DNA of 64,000 nucleotides from Rhyzopertha dominica. Taxonomy: Eukaryota > Arthropoda > Insecta > Coleoptera > Bostrichidae. Both the position numbers and the translations under genes were made by a program. This document shows positions 36,840 to 47,469 of the stretch, one piece after another. Position 1 is the stretch's first letter. Every line of letters starts with the position of its first letter. Under the pieces are notes generated by a model. The model was not told the origin of the DNA. It was given only the letters and a program-made list of their open reading frames with translations, and made no database searches. The DNA is taken from NCBI GenBank assembly GCA_025024175.1, contig QCXZ01000137.1:19468001-19532000 (forward strand), read 5' to 3'.

Positions 36840-37790
36840 GCCAACATTTCCTATACTCATGTAATGATATAATTATCCACGTGGTGTCAACGAATTCACT
36901 TTCTTTTACGTCAACTAGATATTAGCTGTTCATTTTGTGTAGTTGTAATTGATATATCGCTAGCTATAGTGTCTCACCGAACATATTACTCAGTTTGTCA
37001 GGCTAACATATGAAGACGGCCAAATAACAGCTGGAGCAACACAAGTAATTCCAGAATCCATCTGATTGATTCTTGTCCCAACTGGCGCCTGTATTTTATA
37101 TAACTGAACGTTAACAGAAAATCGATAAATTCTATTCCGGCGTTACATTCCGAACACATTGTGGTATAGAGAGTGCTTGTCAAATTAACAATATATTACA
37201 AACACGGAGTCTGCCATAGCTCTGATACCAGCTGGGTGTGTACACATTCGTTCTTGTACAATTGAAACAATATTTGCTTCTGAATAATAGTAAAGCTCGT
37301 CTTTGTCGCTGGCAGCCCGAGCATAAACGTTGCTCTTACGCTAACGAAGATTAATCTCATCACATGCATTTCCGTGTTTTAATTACGTCTGCAGATTCCG
37401 ACGTACGCAGCTTTTAATTTACAGTCCTTAATTTTCTGCCGGCTTAGTTTGCACTTGTTACGTCGGTAAGCCCGTAACTTGGGGGGTTTCCGGCGGTTTT
37501 CGTTTTACATGCGCACCCACTGAATTAAAAGTTTTCGCTCTGTAGACAGCAAATGAAGAATCAACATAAGGCTTGAGCTAGGCGCGGATGAAGTTCGGAA
37601 GCATTACGTATTTAATAAACTAAAATTATGTCAGTCTAGGTAGGTAGTACTCGGTAGGTACACATTTCGACTTATTAGTATATAGTTCAAATTTATAAAA
37701 CCAACTTAATTTGCAAATGTTTGTCCCAACAGGAGCGTTGGATTTAATTTAAAAGGAAAACACATTTATTTTTTTAATTAAGCATTTTTG
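36840..37790. other. Non-coding; possible regulatory island at 37330-37560
   Basis: No gene. The 37330-37560 stretch is less AT-rich and carries several homeodomain-type TTAATTA / TTTAATT cores and one GGGGGGTTTCC (Rel/NF-kB-like). Function is unproven. Confidence 0.25.
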
Positions 37791-37811
37791 TTTCAACATA
37801 AATAGTTCCGA

Positions 37812-38460
37812 TTAAACGTGAAATACAGCATCAGGCAAATGGCCACCATGAAACCTCTCGCATTCTTTTATTCTTTTGTTGAAATTTTGAATAACGCTTT
37901 CGCATAAATGTGTATGTGGTTCACTAATAACGCGCCGTATTTCCTCTTTAAGATCTTGAACTGTTTTAGGCCTATTCGCATACATCTTTTCCTTTACATA
38001 GCCCCAAAGAAAAAAGTCAATCGGTGTTAGACCGCACGAACTTGGTGGGCAATTTTGATCGCCATATCGAGAAATGACATGGCCTGATAACTTGGTCTGC
38101 AGTAACTCCATTGTTCCATGTGCTACGTGGCAAGCCGCAGCGTCTTGTTGGAGAAACATGTCCTTCACATCAATTACATCCAATTCGGGCCACAAAAACT
38201 CCGTCAACATTTGATGATACCGCACACCATTAACAATTAGCGCATTTCCAGCAGCAATTTCAAAGAAGTATGGCCCAATCAATCCGCCAGCCCAAAATGC
38301 ACACCAAACAGTTACTCCCATTACTTGCTTGAGTATCACAAGGGGATTTTCAGCACCCCAAATCCGACAGTTTTGCTATAACTTGACGTAATTGACGAAC
38401 TGTTTACGCAAAACGTTCGCCATTTTTGTAATGTGTTTTTACAATAAGTAAACGTCGTTC
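37812..38460 (-). pseudogene. Mariner-type transposase, C-terminal half
   Basis: A 175-codon frame (38339-37812) reads Val-Thr-Val-Trp-Cys-Ala-Phe-Trp-Ala-Gly-Gly, Phe-Leu-Gln-Gln-Asp-Ala-Ala-Ala-Cys-His and Leu-Thr-Pro-Ile-Asp-Phe-Phe-Leu-Trp-Gly, to a Gly-Gly-His-Leu end. The spacing between the last two catalytic aspartates is again 41. The usual Asp-Gly-Ala is Asp-Ala-Ala, and Cys-Asp-Leu-Thr is Cys-Gly-Leu-Thr. About 120 bp upstream, out of frame, more of the same protein is legible (Asn-Cys-Arg-Ile-Trp-Gly-Ala-Glu-Asn-Pro). It is 5'-truncated and dead. It belongs to a different lineage from the 14.5-kb copy. Confidence 0.75.
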
Positions 38461-38599
38461 TTTTAATACTTCCTTATATTCTTAAATTGCGTAGTCGGTA
38501 GAACTGTATACAGCTCGCTATACAGGTTTTTTCTTCTATTGGCCTCCTCGAGCTTATTAAACAATATTGTAAGGAGCTCTTAGTCTAGAATAGTGATGT

Positions 38600-38860
38600 C
38601 AACAGTGATCACCATATCCGGTTTGGCGGTTACGATGAATTTATTCGGTTATGAAAAATAACCTGTTTTCATAATAATGATCAAACCGTCGGTTAACCGG
38701 TTTACTTTAACAGTTAACCTTCCTATGTTAACCGGCTAACCGATTAAAAGTAACCGTTAAACGGGGTTTAAATTGACCGGTTAACCAGTTCCAGCTTACC
38801 AGTTAATCGGTTTTATGTTAATCCATTAATAGTCTTCCCCTTAGTCGATTAGCATATATT
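38600..38860. repeat. Palindrome-rich block of (C)GGTTAACCG motifs
   Basis: GGTTAACCGG, GTTAACCGGCTAACCG, ACCGGTTAACCAG and similar self-complementary words recur about every 20-30 bp, spelling a potential multi-stem fold. It begins near a TAGTGATGTCAA sequence that resembles a hAT end. The opposite end was not found. Confidence 0.5.
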
Positions 38861-39101
38861 CTATACCATCTCATACTTGAAAATTAAAAAATGACGTTTT
38901 TTCCAATATATAATATACATAATTTAAGCGGTTAGGAAAAACATGTTTACATTGAAATGAAAAAACCGTCTATTATAAACGGTTTAATGGATATTTATTT
39001 GAACCAGTTTTGCGTTTAACCTAACGCGATGAACATACCTCGGAACGTACGTAATTGTCAAACAAAATTTAAATTGTTAATTTATTAAACATACCAACCT
39101 T

Positions 39102-39313
39102 TAAGATAATATTTTGTCGGATAGATCGCTGTCTCTTGAAAACACTGACAAAAAGTTAATAGTCTGACGTTTCGATTACACCTGTAATCTTTGTCAAAGA
39201 CGAAGAACCTCAAAATTTGCCTCAAAATTACAGGTGTAATCGAAACGTCAGACTATTAACTTTTTGTCAGTGTTTTCAAGAGACAGCGATCTATCCGACA
39301 AAATATTATCTTA
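39102..39313. repeat. Perfect 87-bp inverted repeat with a 38-bp spacer
   Basis: 39102-39188 and 39227-39313 are exact reverse complements over all 87 bases. The arms contain TGTAATCGAAACGTCAGAC, which resembles a hammerhead 3' half (helix II strand, GAAA, CGUC). On the minus strand from the spacer, a degenerate Uuga-c-aa core plus GUCU/AGAC stem I can be drawn. A diverged third copy lies at 42556-42672. Confidence 0.85.
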
Positions 39314-39411
39314 TATTATGGACGCTGAAAGCATTCACCCTCGTATACCAACCTTTACCATTATTATTGTTTCTTTCGGGGCATAATGGCCGTGGTCCAA
39401 GCGAAGATAAA

Positions 39412-39452
39412 CTTAACGTTTCACCCAAAACTGTGTTGGGCATCATCAGAAG
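39412..39452 (-). ncRNA. Candidate minimal hammerhead ribozyme
   Basis: Minus-strand order: CUU (helix I), the invariant CUGAUGA, a U, then helix II (GCCCAA pairing with UUGGGU around a CACAGUU loop), GAAA, a self-complementary ACGU as a very short helix III, U at the cleavage position, and AAG closing helix I. All catalytic-core bases are present. The extra U before helix II is non-standard. Penelope-like elements are known to carry minimal type I hammerheads with tiny helix III, which fits the neighbouring repeats. Confidence 0.5.
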
Positions 39453-39540
39453 GAGAAGAAAAGCTAGGCGGTCTTTCGCAGCTGGCCGAGCCAGTTCCAG
39501 TTGTCGTTTCATTGATTTAAAATTAAATGATGACGCATAA

Positions 39541-40180
39541 TTCTTAATTTTTTATTTAGTCCAACACGTTTTTTGGTTTTGTTTTGCTACAGTAATTTGA
39601 ACCACAGTGTATTCATATTCATATTCAACTTCGTGATATCATGATATATTTACGGAACCTACATTTAAATCAGTTTTTAGCATTTCTCTAAAGATGGGCA
39701 GGGGGGAAAGGAATTATCAATTATTTCTTATATCATTTCCATCTTCGAAATGAGTTAAATTTCAATTATGAAACTTTTTAATGTCTTTCCTACATATTTA
39801 TTTGCAATTTCATTTTGAACAGGAGTTAGAAGTATATAGGTACGCTAGTGTTAGACAAACTGCGGCTGTCTGTGTTCATTTTGCTTTTAAGTTGTGTTTA
39901 GCTGGGGTAGTTTTTCAATATAGGTGTGTTAAATGTCAATTTTTGTATCTATGTTATTATTAAAATAAAAGGTGTTTTTGTACGTTTATTAATTTCTTGC
40001 TATGTCTAGAGTCGCTGTTAATAAGATAAAAACTAAAATAAAAGCGAATGCGTATGCGTGCGATTAATTGTTTTGGCGAGAAATATCAGCGTCGCGAGGA
40101 GATGCAAAAGTAGGCAATGAGTATTGATGTGTCATTTTTGATAGAGAGAAATATTCTTGATTTTGGCTCAGAGAGCGCGA
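39541..40180. other. No gene seen
   Basis: AT-rich; the short plus-strand frame 39781-39963 has no recognisable features. Confidence 0.4.
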
Positions 40181-40362
40181 GGTCTTTGGCCATGATGTGC
40201 CTCAGGCAGTGAGAGTAAGGTCTTTGGCCATGATGTGCCTCAGGCAGTGAGAGTAAGGTCTTTGGCCATAATGTGCCTCAGGCAGTGAGAGTAAGGTCTT
40301 TGGCCATGATGTGCCTCAGGCAGTGAGAGTAAGGTCTTTGGNCATGATGTGCCNCAGGCAGT
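40181..40362. repeat. Five tandem copies of a 38-bp minisatellite
   Basis: Units begin GGTCTTTGGCCATGATGTGC at 40181, 40219, 40257, 40295 and 40333. They are almost identical: one G/A change in the third, and two N bases in the last. Confidence 0.95.
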
Positions 40363-40830
40363 TTTAAACCCCTAGCGCAGAGTGCCCGGTTAACAGCCGT
40401 GGTTCCTTCGAGTGGGTGACTTGCATTCCGGGGGGTAATGCGGGCTACTCGAATGACATAGTTCTGGTGGAGAGGGTAGCCTTATTAGGTGCCCCCGATC
40501 CGGGCTATTGGAATGCGACCCTATAGGCCTTAGGGTGAGCGTTCGGGGAAGCCTCTACTATTTCAGGTTGACACTAGCTAGTTGTTGAAGAGAGAAAGCT
40601 AACCATTNATAAAGATGTAATCTCAGGGATGAAGCCANAGACAGGACAAGGATGAGGCCCTGGGGTGAAAACCCCTCTGTGAGTCTTAAATGTATCTGTT
40701 TGAGTTTAACGGATGAGTAACTTATGTTTTGTTTTTGCATCTCCCGCGCATATGTGAAACCGCCTTGTCTGTCCACCGGAGTGACCGCATTGTTATGACC
40801 CACGGATGAAGGCGGTGATCATGTAAGTTT
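40363..40830. other. GC-rich block following the 38-bp array, possibly a retroelement 5' region
   Basis: The composition jumps to clearly GC-richer than the flanks, with two related sub-blocks around GCATTCCGGGGGG and GATCCGGGCTATTGGAATGC. No coding frame. Tandem repeats leading into a GC-rich untranslated stretch resemble 5' ends of some non-LTR elements, but no downstream ORF is present. Confidence 0.3.
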
Positions 40831-43490
40831 TTCTTGATTATTCCCGCATTAGTTTTTCTATGTTTTTCAGGTGTAAGATGGCTCGTTTCATTGTTTTTTT
40901 TTCTGGATATGTAGGTGGTTAGAGTGTGTGATGAGTTTAGAGTCAAGTTGCAGAAACGTTTAGTGCAAAGCAAAATCGTCTCTGATAACTTTTGCCAATA
41001 GTGTTAAATAACAATTATCACCGCCTCTAGTTATGGAATATTCAACCAAACACGTCGCATTTAATTATCCTCCAATTATTCTACAATCCACGTGCTATCG
41101 GTGTCGCAATAAATAACATTTCTTTTTGTGACTGGACGTTACGTTTCATAGAATTCGAGTGCAACAAATTACAGTTCCTGAACTCGGCTAACAGCAAACC
41201 AAACCGCTGCAGCTAACCATTATTAATGCGTTCCTGCCTAGTTTGGACTATTCATTCGGCCAACGGAATTGCCAGGCGTCGAAGGGTGCAAATTAACGAA
41301 TAAATTCTCATCTGGCGTAAAAGAGCGTGGGAGGTCCGACAGAGGCGTATCCAGAGTACAGAGAAAAGGGGAAATTATTATTCACGTTCTTCCTTAGTGA
41401 AGGTACTCTTTTTCGTTTTCGATGCTTCTATAATTGATTTGGATGACGCTGTTTGTGCTAATGCTTGTCAATCTCAAATTACCTCGTAATACTGCGACAA
41501 TGAAGGGCGTTGTATATATCGGCAAATAATGTTTTCTATTCTGCCTCAAAGGTAATACTAATTTCCTCTAGTAATTTGATAAAGGTACTTCAAATATTAA
41601 TTCAAATAATTCAAATATTAATTAGATAGATATTGCATATCGCAACTCCAAGCTACGCCTCTGCTTATTCACAATTACAATGGATTGTTAAAGGCCTTCC
41701 GATTATCGGAGTTTAAAGATCCGGGGCTGGTTCTAGTCAAAATTTACTTTTTGATTGTTAGATAATTAAAACTTAACGATTTAGTTGGTCTCAAAAGAGG
41801 AAAATCATATTTGTAAACAGCGACGTAATCTACAGCCGTTACGCAACAACAGTATGTGACAGTCACAAATAAATAATGTATAGAAATAGACTAGGAAAAA
41901 TATGTAATACTAATCTATTAAGGAAACCTAATCATACTGATGCGGAATGAAAATAAGTAGTTACTACTCTGGTTCAAAATTCAAACCTGGGGTATTTCAT
42001 GTTAAAAATATTTAGAAAGTATGATAGTTGTTGAGAAGACATAATTTAGATAAAATTTTATGTTCTCCTAAAGATAAAGCACAATTANAAAGCGAAGGTG
42101 TTTACAAAATGATTTGTNTCATACTAAAAGAAATTGGGGACGTGTTAGAAAGAACTCATACTTATGTGCTACTAGGCTGCGACGGATAGATAAATCTTCC
42201 GTAGCTGAGCATTCGAATTTAACTAAAATATGATTAACTGATAAAACAAAAATTTTACACGTAGAAAAATATTATTACAAAAATTTAATAAAAGAAGCTC
42301 TAGAAATTTCTAGAAATGCTAATAATTTTAAATTATGAGTTGGATGATATTTAGAAGGCTATTTGGTAGTTTTCTTTCATCAAGTAGTTCAGTGTACATG
42401 GTGGCGCTTGTTCAATACTGCCATATCTAGTAGGTAGATCCTTTCTTCTCGGTCGTTTAAATTTTATCAGGTTCGCACATGGTTTCTATGACGTCTCGCT
42501 CCTTTGGCCATTTGTTTATTTAAATTAAAATTTGTATTTAAATTCGTGTCAAAGGGTTTTTTGATGTTATCTTTTTTGACAAAGATTACAGGCGTAATAT
42601 AAATGTCAGGGTAATATTTTTTTCCGTATTTGATAGTGACAGCGTTTTATCCAAAAAATATTATCATTTAATATGCTATACGTAACCTCTCCTTTAATAA
42701 AAAAAACCTTTTAATGGTGCAGTAACGATTTTTTAGTTTAGCCGTGCGCTATATTATACAAGTACTTATAAAACCCATGGTCTTTAATCACGTCTGTTGT
42801 ATATTATTAAGATAAAAATGAACACATAAAATATTTACTTACAGAACTGTGATTAATTTCAAATCTTGTTGTCGGCGTATTCCTAACCCAATAAACTGAA
42901 TCACTGATGTAGTTCATTATATAAATATTGCGATTTATTTGTTAGATTTTTCTCTAAAATTTCCAGTGTTCCCAGAACAAACACATTTATACTGTTTGCC
43001 GTATCTTCAGAAACAAGGGAAGCTGCTTTAACTCACAAACGACGCAAACTGGCCGCAATAGTTTTCCCACGACACCCCAACACGCGCCGCCATTCAGCCG
43101 GCAAGGCAAATATTTTCTCTTTTTCGCACGACTTATACTGAAACATCTTGAATCCCTACTCAGGTCGCACGTGTATATTTTTAAAACCCAATTTAGCTAC
43201 GTAAATATTGGGTATATGAGAAATATCATGAACTTGCGTGATGTAATAAGGCGCGAGCTGTTTATTTGGATATATGTAACTCTATATAACTTTTAGAGCT
43301 GCCACAGAGGAATGGATTATAGGGCTCGAGAAGTTTGCGTTCTGTTTGCGAAAATAGCTAGAAAAGATGTTTACACGTGGGGAATGTGTAAATGTGTTTC
43401 GTGTAAAACCTTTTTTCCAACTGCAAATTACCCATGACGGATAGGTTATTTTGCAGTTTTTCCTTTTAATTTCATTTTATATAATTAATT
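40831..43490. other. Non-coding; composition island at 41020-41400 and a diverged repeat at 42556-42672
   Basis: No gene recognised. 41020-41400 is a balanced-composition, non-repetitive island and might be regulatory. 42556-42672 is a decayed copy of one arm of the 39.1-kb inverted repeat (shared GACAAAGATTACAGG and GACAGCG). 43000-43440 is another unassigned island. Confidence 0.3.
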
Positions 43491-43536
43491 CTTGTAAAAT
43501 AACTTCACCAAGTTAAATCCACAATACATATATTTA

Positions 43537-43574
43537 GGTAAAGCGTTTTCGGCTAATATGCCATCGTCAGTACC
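43537..43574 (-). ncRNA. Hammerhead-like motif in Penelope tail (minus copy)
   Basis: Read on minus: GGUA, CUGACGA, U, GGC-AUAUUA-GCC helix II, GAAA, ACGCUU, UACC. Helix I is GGUA/UACC. Helix III would be a single A-U pair closing an ACGC loop. The extra U before helix II matches the 39.4-kb candidate. Confidence 0.45.
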
Positions 43575-43839
43575 ATATAATAAATTTCAGAAAAAAATTA
43601 TGACATTGTAAAATTAAAAATCTAAACAATCTTGACTAAAAATGGAAAAACTACATTCAAACCAGCAACGTAAAAATTAGCGTTCAAATAAAAAATTTAT
43701 AATGGGACAACTGAAATTGCAAAAATCATTTAGTATTGTCCAATTTTGGTCATTTAAATTTATATCTCTAATATTTCTAAATAGTTTAATTTTGATGATT
43801 TATTACAAAAATGTAAACTTTTTAAATTGTCCAAAGTAG

Positions 43840-44300
43840 AAGTATGTTTATATGGTAATAAATGATTCGCGAACGAAGAGTTTGTAGTTACAATGTCTGT
43901 ATTTTTGTACTTATTAAATTGTTTTAGATGCTCATTTCCCCTAATAAGAAAGGATCTTCCCGTCTGTCCAATATAAACGGAGTTACAGTCGTTACATGAA
44001 AAGCTATATACACCTGAATGATTTAAGACTAAAATTTTATCTTTATTATGGACAAAACGGGAACAGACTCTGCCTACAGTAGAAAAGGCAATATTTATGT
44101 ATTTAGATGCAAATAATTTAGAAAGGAAAATCGAGACTTGACCAATAAACCTAAGGGGGTACCAAATTTTTACTTTTTTATCACATGTGATGGTGTTAAA
44201 AGACTTAACTTAAATTTTGTCAGGTATTTGAAGTACAATTTTTCTATTAAGTAATTTGGAAAACCGTTATTATAAGCAATTTGAAGAATTACAGTTCTTT
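43840..44300 (-). pseudogene. Penelope-like protein, GIY-YIG endonuclease domain fragment
   Basis: The minus strand reads Ser-Lys-Leu-Phe-Ala-Ser-Lys-Tyr-Ile-Asn and Gly-Arg-Val-Cys-Ser-Arg-Phe-Val. It then reads Ser-Gly-Val-Tyr-Ser-Phe-Ser-Cys-Asn-Asp-Cys-Asn, Val-Tyr-Ile-Gly-Gln-Thr-Gly-Arg and Gly-Asn-Glu-His. This is the Gly-Val-Tyr / Tyr-Ile-Gly pair, catalytic Arg and Glu-His order of the Penelope endonuclease, with the usual cysteine pair ahead of it. A frameshift lies near 44150 and the reverse transcriptase is absent. Confidence 0.75.
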
Positions 44301-44548
44301 TTCGAAGGCAATAAATCATCAAAATTAAACTATTTAGAAATATTAGAGATATACAAAATTTTAAATTACCAAAATTGGACAATACTAAATGATTTTTGCA
44401 ATTTCAGTTGTCCCATTCTAAATTTTTTATTTGAACGCTAATTTTTACGTTGCTGGTTTGAATGTAGTTTTTCCATTTTTAATCAAGATTGCTTGTTTGG
44501 ATATTTATTTTTGACAATGTCATAATTTTTTCTGATAATTTATTATAT

Positions 44549-44586
44549 GGTACTGACGATGGCATATTAGCTGAAAGCGCTTTACC
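44549..44586 (+). ncRNA. Hammerhead-like motif in Penelope tail (plus copy)
   Basis: Mirror of the 43537-43574 motif: GGUA, CUGACGA, U, GGC-AUAUUA-GCU, GAAA, GCGCUU, UACC. Helix II closes with a G-U pair and the loop reads a palindromic GCGC. The core bases are kept despite substitutions elsewhere. Confidence 0.45.
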
Positions 44587-44931
44587 TAAATATATGTATT
44601 GTGCATTTAACTTGGTGAAGTTATTTTACAAGTTTCAAGTTTCAATCCATGTAGAGCACAATGGATCAGTTTTCAACGTTTAATCTTATATAAGCATTAA
44701 AGAAAGTTTGCCACAAAACCTGTTGTCGGTTCCTTCAGATAGTATGCGAGTGTTTGTGTTTACTTATCTTTATATACCTATAGGGCGAGGTTTTTTTTGG
44801 CGTCGTGTCACTTGGTTCGTGACACTTACATACAAGCCAAAATCTGTGACATTTGCGTGCAGACCAACGGTTATCTAAAGCAGGAAGTCTATGGCTTTAT
44901 CTCGAGATGTGACACTTGCATACAACTAGGG

Positions 44932-45440
44932 CTGCGCGATTCAGCAACTTGTGAATCAAAAATCGATTCATCGTCAGTATCGATTTTACCCGATTAATAG
45001 ATTCGGATCGATTCACAACGACTCCATTTGAAACGATTCACAACGATTCGAAGCAATTCACACGATTCCATTCGAATCGAATAGTTGTCCATCGATTTGG
45101 ATGGAAGCGATTCTAAACGATTTGCATTGATTCAGTTGGCATTAATTCGAATCAAATTCAAAGTCAAAGGCAGTTCCATTTTTAATATGATGTATCACAA
45201 ACGTTATTAGAATGTAAAGTGTAAATGATTCATTTCATTAAACACACATAGTAAAAATTAGTTTGTTTTATATAAAAAAAGTTTCACAACTGCACCCCTG
45301 CGCATTTATTTACTGGGGTATTTATTATAGGTTTGATGGATGGTCATTTGTTTGAATTCTTAAATTCTCAGAAAATCGATTCGAATTGAATCGAATCAAT
45401 CGTTTAGAATCGAATCAATCGAATCGAATATACCCAACAC
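44932..45440. repeat. GATTCRAATCGATT-rich palindromic repeat block
   Basis: Words such as GATTCACAACGATTCG, ATTCGAATCGAAT and AATCGATTCGAAT recur densely at 44940-45170 and 45360-45435, with a plainer centre between. The block starts TAGGGCTGCG and ends CCCAACACCTA, weakly matching in inverted orientation, which hints at a hAT-like MITE. No target duplication could be found. Confidence 0.45.
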
Positions 45441-47469
45441 CTAATTGATAAAAACTCGAAAAAGATGGTCCGGATATATCTCCACCTAATTTCTATCTTC
45501 TTGGATGGACAGTCAGATTTTTGTATATCGAAATTTTAATACGAAGATGATGTCACATAATGAAATTCCACATCAATCACAATAGTTCATAGACTTAGAG
45601 AAGATAGAGAAAATAGAGAAATAGTGCAAAAAAATCACATACATATTGCAGTTAAATAAAAGGTTATAGCCTATTCCAGTTTATATTTAAGAGTTACCAA
45701 AGTAGCAGACTATCTTTCTAATTTTCGAATTTTATGGTTCAAAATATTTTAGATAAGCTAAGATTAGTTCAAATAATATTTCAGTATTTTATCTGGTGAC
45801 GTTTTGTCTTGTTTAAAATCTAAGCTTGCAGCCTTTCGAATCGATATAAAAATCCACCAATCATTATAATCCAAATGTTACACACAATTTAGTATCTCCA
45901 ACATCACTGTGAAAATATCGAGCCAGCAAACCCTGTTAGCTTAATACACTTGTCCTTCCATTTCATCATATTTATGGTCTTCGATGACCAAAAAACATTT
46001 GCCCTCAGCGTAACACAAGAGCANTCGTCGCTTTGACATGACCGTGTCAACCTAACCTATATCCTCCCAAATAAATTATTCGCAGCATGGTCATCCGTAC
46101 CGAAAATATCAGACGTGTACAGATCATAATGAAAAAAATTCTTCAATATTATAGCACTGTGCATTTGCCTAACAAAACAAACGTTAGATTGATTTAATTT
46201 TATAAAGTGTATTCCTAAATACTAAATATTCTGTTTCAATTTCTCTCTATTGATGATGATGATCATGATGTTTTATTTTCAACAGGTAAAAAATATCCAA
46301 TTACGGAAAATAGACTAAGTTAGAGATTTACATATAAGTAAATAACATTCATGCAAATTACAATTAGAAAATTGGCACAAGAATACAAATACATACTAAT
46401 GGGGTTGTTGCCCTTGACAGTAAATCGTTATTATAACACATGTGCGACTTTGTTTGGACCTAATGAAGGTAGAAGCTGGCAANAGAAAAAATATTTTTAA
46501 TGTTTTTGTATCTTATTTTTACCTTTAAAGGTTTACCGCCAAATTCAAAAATTTCGTGATACGTCACCGTTCCTGGAGACGCACTCCGCTATTGCGCCGA
46601 TGCGCTGGATGCCCTGTTGCATGCTTGACACCTTTGTCGCTGTTGAACACGCGTATGTTCTGTGGTTCTGTGCCTTTGTACCTTTGTTTACGTTTTGGTT
46701 TGAGAACGGAGGACGCGTTAGTTTTGTTTTTATTTACTTAGTACGTTGTTGTTCAAACATAGACTGTGCAAGATTATGTGAAGGGATCTTCGGACAATTT
46801 ACCAAAAATTGACTTACACGTGATTGACGAATTTTACATGAATGGAAACTCGTGTGGCCAGATCGTTCGATTTTACGCAAATTAGACGATTTTGCTATTT
46901 AAAGGTTGCGACTTGAATAAAATGATATAATGGCAGCTACACATGCTGTAACTCAGGTTTAAACAAGTTTACCTACTTAATAAATAGTTGTTCCAGTTTT
47001 AATATCACTTGAAATATGGACTTATCTTGCGGCTGCCATAAAATGAATTCTGTTTGCGATATATCCGCTACAAGTTATAATTTTAATTTATTTTACGTTT
47101 TATTATTTACAATGAAAACGACTAACAACGAATCGCGTTTAACACATCCATTCGCGTGTAGGTTTTCATAATTCATAATTACGACTGCTAGTTTGGAATA
47201 AAATGGCAACGCTGCTGCGACTTCGATTTCAGAAACTTCATCTCGGCCGACAGGATTGCCAGGATCAGAAAATGGCATGGCAACATCACACAGTTACACC
47301 GCACTAAGCGAGCCAGCGAACGCTGACGTCCAGAGATTCAAACTTTAAACATAAACAGTCTTTTTTTAAGCATTAACTAAGCGCTTTGCAAAAAAATAAA
47401 AAATAACAGGGTCTATATTTTTTCATGTAGAATATTCTGCAATAAAAAAATGGGGGCAACAGGCCCATT
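45441..47469. other. Mostly non-coding; CpG-containing stretch at 46540-47340
   Basis: At 45450-45560 a plus-strand Pro-Asp-Ile-Ser-Pro-Pro-Asn-Phe-Tyr-Leu-Leu-Gly-Trp reading looks like a worn mariner transposase end. 46540-47340 has more CpG than its surroundings. On minus, 47278-47093 is a 61-codon frame beginning with a good ATG context, but no family, splice donor or partner exon is evident. Confidence 0.3.

Larger units (their letters stand above)
43491..44633 (-). mobile_element. Penelope-like element end in palindromic arrangement
   Basis: Two copies of the same 3' tail face each other: 43491-43802 and 44317-44633 match in inverted orientation at roughly 90 percent by eye. Between them the minus strand encodes the GIY-YIG part of a Penelope-like protein. 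Joining a coding fragment to an inverted copy of its own tail is a documented Penelope insertion form. Each tail contains one hammerhead-like motif. Confidence 0.75.

Noticed and set aside
47093..47278. Small minus-strand ORF with good start context
   Set aside because: No homology recognised, no splice donor and no partner exon; kept only as a note in the intergenic entry.
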